A DNA stretch of 64,000 bases, taken from positions 992,001 to 1,056,000 of the forward strand of contig WBMQ01000014.1 of NCBI GenBank assembly GCA_016630905.1, given 5' to 3'. This DNA comes from Capillidium heterosporum. Taxonomy: Eukaryota; Entomophthoromycota; Entomophthoromycetes; Entomophthorales; Capillidiaceae. Each line of letters begins with the position of its first letter. Within the stretch, counting starts at the first letter, position 1. The notes beneath the pieces were generated by a model. That model was not told where the DNA came from. It saw only the letters and a list, made by a program, of their open reading frames with translations, and made no database searches. Both the position numbers and the translations under genes were made by a program. This document shows, piece after piece, positions 54,839 to 64,000 of this stretch.

Positions 54839-55807
54839 TTATTTATTGCTTGCTTGTATCTCACGTCGTTTAAAAGATAGATTATACCAATTTTGAAGGA
54901 GATATATAAAAGTAAAATAAACATAGCTAACGACATGGGACAACATATCAAGAAATGGGAATAGAACAGCTATGATCGTTGCATAGATAAACATTCTACG
55001 AAATACTAAAAGTTAAGGCTAGCTGATAATTCAAACTTACTTGATATGGATTGTAATAACTTCCATTTATCGTCAACGTAGATAGCTCGAACATCCAAAA
55101 AGTACCGGACGAATGTCATCGATAGAACCATGATCAATGCTGTAACCTTCAAAAGTTAAAACCTGTAAATATGTCAAAAGTACCTCAAATTTAACTACAT
55201 AAGGTAAAGCAGTAGGTGTATTGTCATATATATGTGTGTAGTAAATGAATAGAGCATCTACAAATATGAAATGTAGCATAGTGATAAATATTCGGGTTGG
55301 TAAAAGCAGTTGAACTGGCAAGAGGAAATGCATCTAAAAATAAAAATATGTTAAGTTCGACAAACTAAATAACTATTATAAAACTACTTACACTTTCGCG
55401 GTCCTGGTAAACCATATGATATGTCTTAACTGCAGCCATACCCGTATAAATAATAACTGTTCTCAATTTAAGTTTGCTACCTAAAACAACCCATGAAAAG
55501 ACAAGCTGTATCAAGAAAAATAACAACCGTTCATAAGTAGGTTTGGCTTCAACTATATTGGAAGGACCCAAATATAAACCTTCCAACGGGTTTTTGAATA
55601 TATAATGGGAAAGGATTCGTATTTTATACGCTACCTATGAGATAGAGGTTAGTAGTTGGATAGTTGAGACAGTACGAGAGGTAGGGATAGACAAACTGAA
55701 ATTTGACCAGCAGCTATAAAATCGCGTTCTGTTTTAAGGCCGAATAAAAGTTTGTATGAAAGGAATGTTAAAGTTACTAAACTTAAGATGAGAAGGTTTA
55801 ATTTCAT
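54839..55807 (-). CDS. Hrd1/synoviolin-like membrane protein lacking the RING domain
   Basis: Five exons join in frame to 258 aa: 55807-55697, 55634-55392, 55333-55184, 55146-55041, 55005-54839. The first intron has a perfect TACTAAC branch site. Similarity to the Hrd1 membrane domain runs in order: TM1 NLLILSLVTLTFLSYKLLF; HYIFKNPLEG; LKLRTVIIYTGMAAVKTYHM followed by VYQDRES (Hrd1 has PRF.........K..HW..EDR); LPTRIFITMLHFIFVDALF; VVKFEVTALIMVLSMTFVRY (Hrd1 FEYAIL.....T...KY). A last hydrophobic exon ends KRREIQASNK-stop, where Hrd1 continues into its C3H2C3 RING. No cysteine/histidine RING motif follows before the LMBRD2 fragment. Hrd1 is the ER-associated-degradation ubiquitin ligase and forms a retrotranslocation channel; this protein would keep only the channel part. 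gp78-like relatives are the alternative. Confidence 0.62.
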
Positions 55808-56428
55808 CTTTGAGGATAGGTAGGTTGAGCCTGTAGAAATAGAAATAAAAACTGAATTGTAAAATAGGTACTTTATTTCAATTTCCTTTTTCCTCTTCTT
55901 ACCTTTTAATTTGATTTTCAAATTGGTATAGGCTGATCTTGTCGCAGCTCTTGTAACTTTGCTTCGTTTTGGAATTGAATCGACTTGAAGTAAACTGAAC
56001 GATTTCATAATCCAAAGGGGTGACGAATCCAAAATGATGGATCTGGGTTGGAAAATGGGGGTGAGAAAGCAACTCAATAAAATTCAATTTAGTTGTATAT
56101 TACTGGACAAGATATTTTAACTTGGACTTGAAAAGAGTTACCTATAACTTGTGTTCTATATGTATACGTAGCTTTGGATGTGCTTATAAAGCTCTATGTA
56201 GCTAATTGATCTTTACAATAAACTCTATCGATCACAATATTATTAGCAAAACCCATCACTATCCTCTAGCCTAGCTATTTATCAATACTCGACATTTATG
56301 AACTTTTCAAATCTTACCAGAACACAATACAAACCATATTCAAATAAATCCATCAAAATGGTATAAAAAAGAATGAGTTTATTACTATACTAAAAAACCA
56401 TGCACCACAAACTCAATGAATCAAAAAC
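55808..56428. other. intergenic between Hrd1-like and GDH genes
   Basis: An open stretch at 56087-55899 (-) is not connected to the Hrd1-like gene by an obvious splice; nothing recognised. Confidence 0.45.
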
Positions 56429-59400
56429 TTATTGGGGAGTAACCTTCTGGAAGAAAGGAGCCATAAACTCGAAGAAGGCAAACTGACTAGGTTCAGTACC
56501 GTACTTGTAGACGAACTTGGAGGCCAAATAAGCACCGAACATAGATCTAACGTAGGATTCAGGTACACGCTCCTGCAGAGTATCCAAGCCCAAGGTATCG
56601 ATCAACAGCTTAGGGAAAGCTTCGTTCAAGACAACTTTACGCAACTGGACGTCATCCCAAAGAGTAGTCTTCTGCAAGTCTTCGTTCAACTTGACGATGG
56701 CCAAAGAGAGGTCATCGGACAAGATAGCCTTGGGCTTACCGGTACGCTGAGCCTCCTTCCACAGGCATTCGAACTCCAAACTGGCGTTACGCTCAATGAT
56801 GGCGTGGACCTGTTTGATGTATTCGGCGTAGAACTCAGGTACTACGCCATCTTTGACGCTCATGTGCTTGGCGAACTCTTCGTCGTTGAAGGAGAGGGCA
56901 GCTAAGACTTCTAAGGAGGAGGAGGTAACACCACCCTTGTTAGCCGAAGCATCCTTGAAGATGATGACACCAGCCTTTTCCAAACGGAGACGGGCATCCT
57001 GGGTGAAGAAGAGATTGGCACCTTCGACAATGTACTTGAATCTGGGGTTACCGTCGGCGTCGAAGAGGTAATGGACGTTGTCGATGTCAATGGCTTCGGG
57101 ACGTCCACCGCAGGGTACGAAAACGGTAGCCGAGGATTCGGAGGTCAAGTGGAAGGTGTTACGGAAGGCTAAACCGTCGGCAATGACCTCACCGTTGGGC
57201 TTAACTACGTTCTTTTCGTCAACAAGGACACGGTAACCCTGGGGGGAAAGCTTGGAGACGTCAAAGTGCGAGACCATCTTACGGAGGTCGGCAAGGCGAG
57301 TCAACTCGGTACGGTCGATACCAACGGGGTCGTACAAGACACCGGAACCGTCGACAATAGCAACAGTCTTGTCCTTGGAAATCTTGATCTCGTTGGAACC
57401 TAAATCACCATCAGGACCACCGGTCTGGAACTTGGTAACATCCTCCTCGTTCAAGTTCAATTTCTTGTAGATACCTAGGACGTACTGGTGGACGGAACGG
57501 GTAGTCATACCGAACAAGTCGTGGGGGATACCACCCAAACTCTGGGATTTACCGGTGGTGAAGGCCTTCCAGAATGAAGCACCACGAACCTTGGCGTGGG
57601 CGGAAGCCCAGTCCATGAAGTCAGCGGTACCCTCATCGGGACCGAAGAAGAGAATCTCAGGCTTACCGTGCAAGTCGACAATCTTCTCTTTGATACCAGG
57701 GGACTGACCGGGGATCAATAGATCCAAGACAGAGTCGACGTACTTCTCGAAAGCAACACGAGCCTTGTCCTGTTTCTCGATGTTGAGCAAAATGGTACCC
57801 TTGGAACCACCTTCGGGGATATCCTTGTTCTTGCGCTGCTGGGTGTTGGCCAAGTTGTAGTTCTCGTCAAAGAGAGAACGTAAGTTGATGGAGTAGGCCT
57901 CCTTGTTGCGAGAACGGATGACACGGATACCACCACGAGCGATGTCACGGAAACGTAAGTGGAAACCGCGGAACTCGGAACCGATGACAAAGATCATACC
58001 GAAAAGCTTGGTGGGGTACTCGATGGAGGGCAAGAAGTCACCCTTGAGACGGAAGGACAAAGCTACCTTGGTGGGCTGGTAGAAGTTGGTCTTCAAGACG
58101 TGCTTGTTGAAGGTGAGGAAGGATTCCAGGACCATGAGTTCGTGGGCGTTGGAGGCACCGCTCTTCAACTTGGCCAGGAGCTCTTCCTCGGTCAAGACGG
58201 CTTCGGTCTGGATACGCTGGTAGGAGAGGGAAGGCTTCAAGGTGTTCTCTTCGGGAACGATGTAGTGGGTCATGGCAAAGTTGACGTACAGTAACTTGAT
58301 GAGCTCGGGATGGCGCTTGATGATGTCCAAGATGTATTCACGGGTGAAGGTTTCGTGACGGAGACGCTTCTTCAACTTGGAGACGACCTCGGTGTGGGCG
58401 GGGTTGTTCTTGTCAACGATGGACATCAAAGAACTGAACTCGGAGCCGAGACGGTTCAAGAAGTGCTGGGCGAAGATCCAGCCTACGTAACCGTAGATGG
58501 TTTCCTGGACGCTAAGCTCGTTGTTCTTGAAGAAGTCCTGGAGGGGGGTGGAGGGGATACAGTAGATTAAACTGGTCTCCTTGATGACCTGCTGGATGGT
58601 GTGCTCGATAGGGGGCTGCTTGGAGTCGGCCAGACGGTTCAAGTACAGGCTGACAATGGTGATGCCGTTGCTGAACTGCTCAACGTACTTACGGGTGGTG
58701 TAGAGGTCGTAGAAGTGGTAGAGATCGGAAAGTCCAGAGAAGAAGGACTCGGTGGTACCACGCTTGTAGGCAATAACCAAACCCTTCTCCTGATCGTTGG
58801 CACCTTCGAAAGCTTCGATGACGGGGCCGGTACGCTTCAAGGACTGGGACATGACACGCTGGTAGATCTTGAGGGTGTCCTCGCTGACACGGGCCAGGAA
58901 GTTGTCGCTGGAGACAGCCTTGATATCCTCGAACTGTTCGGGGGTAGGTTCGGGGTTCTGGAAGACACACTTACCGATGAAGTAGCAACGCAGCTGGGCA
59001 GCTGAAGAGGAAGAGACGGTACCGGTGGAACGGAAGGATTCCAAACGGAAGACGTCCGAGCCGGTGGCGTTCAGGTACTTTTCGTCGATCTTCTTCTCAT
59101 ACTGGGGACCGCCGATCTGACTGACACCGGGGTTGGAAGTATGCATGATAACGGAGCCGTTCTCATCTTCCTTTACCAAGTGGATGTCTAGGGAGTCCTT
59201 GTTTTCGGTGTAGGCTTGGATCTTGGCGGCGTATAGGGAGGTGATGTGGGCGGCAATGGTCTCAACGCTTTCGTGGCTGAAGTACATGGTGTCGATACCC
59301 AAGTTTCTAAACAAAATCGGTTAGCTAAAGTTAAAGGTGGTGGCGGCTTACCCGTAGAACCAGGAGACTTCGTTCTGGGCCAGCTCCTTGGGGATGAAGC

Positions 59401-59497
59401 CCTTCTCTTGGATGAGATTGGTGACGGCAACGATCTGCTCGTCCTTACCGGCGAACTCAGAGTTCTTGTATGCGTGGTTCTGTTCGCTGGAGGTCAT
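56429..59497 (-). CDS. GDH2: NAD-specific glutamate dehydrogenase (large type)
   Basis: Two exons, 59497-59352 and 59306-56429 (46-nt intron gtaagc...tttag), 1007 aa, matching the about 115-kDa fungal NAD-GDH. The N-terminal exon (SSEQNHAYKNSEFAGKDEQ) joins to NLGIDTMYFSHESVETIAAH. Long regulatory N-half; catalytic domain with FRDIARGGIRVIRSRNKEAY, PEGGSKGTILL (substrate loop with Lys), PDEGTADFMDWASAHAK and GGIPHDLFGMTTRSVHQYV. The NAD-binding part has QTGGPDGDLGSNEIKISKDK, VDGSGVLYDPVGIDR, YIVEGANLFFTQDARLRLEK and DASANKGGVTSSSLEVLAAL. The reaction is glutamate + NAD to 2-oxoglutarate + ammonium + NADH, in nitrogen catabolism, in the mitochondrion or cytosol. Codon choice is clearly GC-richer than in neighbouring genes, as expected of a highly expressed gene. 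Confidence 0.97.
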
Positions 59498-61818
59498 ATC
59501 TGCTGTATGTGTTGAAAATGAGTGCTAAAAATGCAAGTAGTTTTAGTCTGAGGTGGGCTGGAAGTATTAAAGGGTTTCAAGGTATAGCGCTCCCTATTTA
59601 TTGTGTTTGCAAAAGTGATTTGTCACTTTCTAAAAATAGCCATGACTAATTGAGTCAACTTCGGTTCAGTTCTGGAGGCATGATGTATACTGCCGATTAA
59701 GCCTGTAGTTTTTTCGAGGTTTGGGCTGGCTTTAGCCTGATTTCTAAGGAGTTTTGCGCAAAATTAGGTAATTTACGACTGCAATTTAGCGAATCATCTG
59801 CTGACAGTGTTTTTCCGTAGGCCTCGGATTATAGGACCAGCACCTTATTGAACAATCCCTTAAACTTAAATTGGACCCAATTTGGCTACAACCGCCACTA
59901 CCAGCCCAAGCTAGACTACCATTTGGCCTTTTATGGAATTGGATTTGATCGCACTATCGGTGATTGGATAGGTTTGAAGGCCTTTAGATGAAATGTAGCC
60001 AATGGCCATCGACCATCGTTACCAATACAAGCCACCGCCAAAAGTGATGGATTGTTCTCTTGGAGAGGTGGACTGCTTTTTTGTTACATAATTTGGCAAA
60101 GTTCTTTCGTTTTATTGTTAATAAAAGGCCTTTTATTACTACAACGCCTAGTATATACCGTTGGCTAATTGGTAAAATTTAACATCGGGAAGAACTTGTG
60201 GATTCCTCCATCAATTCTGAGGTGCTTTACATAATCTTAGCTGATGTTTGTTAAGCCGACAGTCACAACACTCGCAAAGGTACCGGAAGCTCTATGGCAA
60301 ATGTTGCATTTTGCCTCAATGAATGGCCTAGGTCTAGGCACCTTTATAAATTGTATTTGTGAACTTGGATTTCTATTTTGAACACGTGGTTTTATAGCTC
60401 TTTTGTCGGCCAGCCAATTGTGAAACAAAATCTACAAGAAGAGTAAAGCCAGCAGGTGTAAATATAGTAAAATGGTAAACTGTTCGAAACTTTGTCTATT
60501 AAATTTATTCTTAAAATATACAGATCCAACGGAGTGTAATAAGTAAGGGGGTGGCTCCTTTTATTGAGAGTAACTGGTATATGTATGTCGGCAATACCTT
60601 TTTAAAATCTTACAAATCATGTTGCTTTAACTCGAAGCATGATATCAACAAAAGATGGATGTACTTGTAGTAGTTCTAGGATTCCTATGATACCACTTTT
60701 TCACTGCAAATGATGATGGTGTAGGCAGTTTATTTGGATTGATGGTTTGAAAGTAGCGTGAGAAATTCTACTGCCCTTTGTCTGAAAAGGAACCTGCACA
60801 ATTCCTTGAGTAGACTGAACCATAATCCCTCAATTTAGCTAAACAACCATGTATATTGCTGTAAACAATACAGTCTATAGATTAGATATATCCCTGATTT
60901 GTTTAAATTTTAAACTAAGCTACTTATATACTTTACATATACTCTCAATTTAGTAGAAACGAATCATAAAAGTAAAGATAAAACAATGTTTTGAAAAGGT
61001 AGTAAATTGATCTCATGTTTACTAACTTGACTATACAACTTTATCAAAGCCATCATCAGCTGTGTCTAATTAAAAATACTAAAACACTCTATCCTACTTT
61101 ACAATTACATATACGTACTATATATTCTTTTAAATGTAAATGAAAGTTTGGATATTGATTTATACTTGATACCTGTGCCAAGCATCCGATTTCGAGGTCA
61201 AAGCTTGGACGACTAGTTCAATCTAATCTAAAGTAGAAACTAATTCATTATATTCCATTATTATTGATAGTATTTATTGATAAGTATTTAGAAAGCTCTG
61301 CTATCTAAATAGAACAAAATATTTGGACAAGGCTTTACAATATGTTCAAAGACCTAGACTAAATTGTAGTCTTGGTGTATAGAAAGCTTTACTCTTTGCC
61401 AAGGCTATATCAATGATTATCTAATATGTATTTGACAAAGTCTATTTTCTAATCCAATTAAGAAGACTAAAGAAACTCAATAACTTACTATCATTATATT
61501 GACTTTACAATTAGCTGATATAAGAGTCAACTCTACTATATCTGCCCTTAGGTCTACCATACCCTTTATTATATGCCTATAGTCTATAGCTTGTAGACCA
61601 GTCCAATAACTTTATACAAAACGACAGCAAATCTTTGGAATAATAGCAAATCCAGTGATCTATTTTTGAAGTGACAGTTCTAATTTCCCACCTCAGAACT
61701 CCAATTTATCCACTTTGAAACTTTACAAACTTCCACATCACCAAACCCAAATACCCAACCGAAAAGTTAGAAGTCGCAACCTCATTCCAACACATTTTGA
61801 CAATTTACCAAACTTAGG
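59498..61818. other. 2.3-kb divergent intergenic region
   Basis: Promoters of GDH2 and the LMBRD2 gene. Mostly AT-rich. One coding-like island is listed separately; a minus-strand stretch at 60428-60237 (contains KCNICHRASGTF) is open but has no family match. Confidence 0.45.
59838..59991 (+). pseudogene. possible fragment of the Kelch membrane-protein family
   Basis: Open stretch reading NNPLNLNWTQFGYNRHYQ, then DYHLAFYGIGFDRTIGDW before a stop at 59989. It resembles the Kelch family segment LNWTRYEIPQFDFK...LTFYYIGSN. Short and alone; tentative. Confidence 0.25.
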
Positions 61819-63978
61819 ATGCTAGATGTAGATAAAAATACGATTCTCGTCGCTATTTTAGCTTTGATAGTTACTTTATCGTTGGTACTGCTAGTTTTGA
61901 ACCGGTACTCCGATCTCAGTCGCAACTACTGGATAGTCAACTTGACGGTAATAATCGCTTTCACATTTCCATTTGCTGCCTTTGTACTGCTACCACTGGA
62001 CCTTATATCGGTAATTTATTTTTCAAGTTTTAGTTTTAATGTTTTCAGACCAAGTATGCTAGCTGCATCGAACAACAAGATAAAACGAAATGTGAACACC
62101 CATTGCTGTTTGTCGAAGCTGATACACTGCTGATACTTTGGCGCATAGTTTATTGGACCGCCTTTTCGTTAACCTGGTAGCAACTTGTTTAAAGTTTATG
62201 CTAATTTCATTTTTATAGGTTTATTATACCTGTCATGGAAACATATTTAGACCAAGGTGGCTTCAACTTTAGACGGAAATTCCGATGGGCAGTCATCAGG
62301 CAACTTCTTTACTTTGCTATAGCTGGAGTAATAGGTGTAGTCGTTATTCTTTACTTAGTTTTCAAAGAAAATCGTGGCAGCTTGTAAGTACCTTTTTATT
62401 TCTCATTTTTTAATTCTGCATTCTTCAAGACAAGCTACTATGGTTTACTTAATAGCTGCGTCCAACTCATGGGGGTTGATTTTAATTATCAGCTTCATGG
62501 GCTATGGGCTTGTGGACGTCCCTCGTAAGTTCTTCTATTGGTCCCAACCACAGCGACGCCTTCTGGCAATAGAACTAGATGCACCCAAATTTAGGGAACG
62601 ATTAATAGATAACGACCGGGATGTCCGTGATGCATTAGATCTCTTACGTGCCGCTTCCGACAGCTTAGATACAATGCACCCAAAAAAAGCAATCGTAGAA
62701 AGGATGCTGAATACTCCCGGTTACGACCCTGGTGAAGGGAGCTACAACCCATCGAGACTCATCAGCAGCTTACCCAATCCACTTACCGATTCATTCTTAG
62801 AAGACACTCACCTGAAGTTGAAGCGAGCCATCCAGAGCCGCGATAGGAATAGGGAACTGTGGGTACAGATGTTGGCAGAAGCGTTTCAAGTACAGGATAT
62901 CATCGCCAACACCGACTCAGCAGATAGGAAGTTAACTTCAGCTTTAGTTGTTTTGTCGGGATCCAAGCTTGACGACTTTAAGATTTCGATCAAATGGTGG
63001 GTTTATGTCGTCTTTCAACCACTGTTACTCAAGCTCCTCAGCTTGTTGGCGTTTATTATGACGGCCATCGTAGTTTGGTCAGAGTTGACTTCCTCTTTCA
63101 CCAAACCACCCCTATCCATTGTAGCTATTTTGTTTCAAAAGTTCGAGGGTCACAACACGATCTTGCAAACGATATCCGCTTTCTTCATCATCTACATGTC
63201 TTATTGTGCCTATTCGACGCTTTTCCAAGTCAAGATATTCAATTATTATGTGTTAGTACCCAACCGCCACACCGACCAGATCAGTCTACTATTCTGCGGT
63301 GCCTATCTGTGTCGATTAGCCATGCCCCTCTACTATAATTTTCTTCTACTTGCCAGTGTCGACAAGCCCACCGACAGCGTTTTCTCCCAGCTTATGGGCA
63401 CCATGAACTTAGTTCCGTTCCTAGGCGACCGGTTTAGCTACTGGTTTCCATTTCTAATATTTATACCAATGATGATGGCTTTGACCGATGGACATCGGAA
63501 GCTGGCTGCCTACTTTTCGGTCGACGACTTCTTCCTCGATGCCGAATCACCCCAAGGTAGATTGAGGGAGGGTCGTGAGCTACTCAAGGCAGAACGGATT
63601 CGCGCTGAACGGCTAGTCCAGTCATCCATATCCAGGTCGTCGCCAGATCGTAGTGCTGGTATTTTAAACGATGGTAGTCGTAGTGGGTATCGACCTAGTC
63701 GATCCATTGCCGTCGAAGTTTCGAGCGGGAGTGGTAGTCAGTTCCTAGACGATTCTGACGATGAGGAAAGTGGTGGTATGGCTGGTCGTACCAACAGCTA
63801 CCATGACAACGATGGCCAGCTGTCAACCAGTCAGAAAGTCAAGAGGTTCTTTGGCAATTGGAGGTTCCCCAGCTATGGATCGAGACCTGGTACACCGCAG
63901 AACTATAGAGATGTCCATCCCAACGATGATGATTTGGACGACTATGATGAACTCTACGAACAAAATTCATTGGCCTAA
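61819..63978 (+). CDS. LMBRD2: LMBR1-type multipass membrane protein, LMBRD2-like
   Basis: Four exons in frame, 677 aa: 61819-62010, 62049-62176, 62219-62383, 62430-63978. About nine membrane helices: ILVAILALIVTLSLVLLVL, LTVIIAFTFPFAAFVLLPLD, VIRQLLYFAIAGVIGVVVIL, LILIISFMGYGLVDVPR, then a long cytosolic loop (residues about 190-325), LLSLLAFIMTAIVVW, ILQTISAFFIIYMSYCAY, LLFCGAYLCRLAMPLYY, WFPFLIFIPMMMALT. The family signature LPLDLIS and the post-helix GRELLKAERIRAERL are typical of LMBRD2. The cytosolic tail is Ser/Arg-rich then acidic (DDSDDEESGG, DDDLDDYDELYEQ). LMBR1 proteins act in membrane receptor signalling/trafficking; fungal roles are poorly known. The last 468 bp and the 3' flank are duplicated inverted at 54522-54033. 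Confidence 0.9.
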
Positions 63979-64000
63979 CTGACTGAGCAAGCTTTATATT
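63511..64000 (+). repeat. inverted repeat, right copy (reaches window end)
   Basis: Partner of 54033-54522. Covers the cytosolic tail codons of the LMBRD2 gene, its stop and 22 bp beyond. Of the five differences seen, four are silent third-position changes and one changes Thr to Ala. Confidence 0.92.

Noticed and set aside
56432-59005. Several plus-strand open frames of 70-157 codons opposite GDH2
   Set aside because: Antisense shadows of a GC-richer conserved gene; no independent start context or motif.
60237-60428. Zinc-binding protein suggested by KCNICHRASGTF on the minus strand
   Set aside because: Only one CxxC, no second pair, no homologous flanks; too weak to call.

Overview
The window looks like a fungal nuclear genome. 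Genes carry short GT-AG introns (about 25-115 nt, one with a perfect TACTAAC branch site), intergenic DNA is very AT-rich, and the gene content is fungal: Crh-type GH16 cell-wall transglycosylases with CBM18, the large NAD-dependent glutamate dehydrogenase, arrestin-related and LMBR1-type proteins. A CHD remodeller closest to the animal CHD6-9 subgroup, not CHD1/Mit1, suggests an early-diverging (non-Dikarya) fungus, but I cannot name the species. Many genes are split into exons too short to show as long open frames; I reconstructed them by matching splice sites, phase and family motifs.

Left part (0-17 kb): two tandem ADF/cofilin genes (one intact, one with damaged splice sites); then an inverted duplication whose arms each carry a small secreted/tail-anchored protein of unknown family and a nine-exon cystinosin. 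The arms (5.0-8.8 kb on +, 11.2-14.5 kb on -) flank a FYRN/FYRC (TBRG1-like) nuclear protein gene. The second cystinosin has lost the conserved aspartate of its second PQ-loop region and gained a tail of eight 13-residue repeats. A decayed F-box/LRR pseudogene follows.

Middle (17-36 kb): a cytochrome P450, then a multigene patch of GH16 (three near-complete copies, one decayed) and two-transmembrane Kelch proteins (four copies in all stages of decay). The GH16-Kelch pair at 22.4-19.1 kb (-) is repeated in inverted orientation at 30.9-34.2 kb (+), where both members are dead.

Right part (36-64 kb) is mostly conserved housekeeping genes: a CHD-type remodeller (-), an arrestin-related trafficking adaptor (+), a Rho-family GTPase (+), a USE1-type SNARE (-), a second P450 (-), a decayed BTB-like gene, a Hrd1-like membrane protein with no RING domain (-), NAD-glutamate dehydrogenase (-) and an LMBRD2-like membrane protein (+). 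The last 490 bp of the LMBRD2 gene occur again, about 99% identical and inverted, at 54.0-54.5 kb, fused to an older diverged fragment of the same gene.

The recurring theme is local inverted duplication followed by decay or divergence. Several otherwise healthy genes (CHD, GH16, the secreted protein at 14 kb, Kelch at 19 kb) carry one or two single-base frameshifts, which are either early pseudogenization or residual assembly indels. All functional statements rest on motif recognition by eye; no database search was possible.
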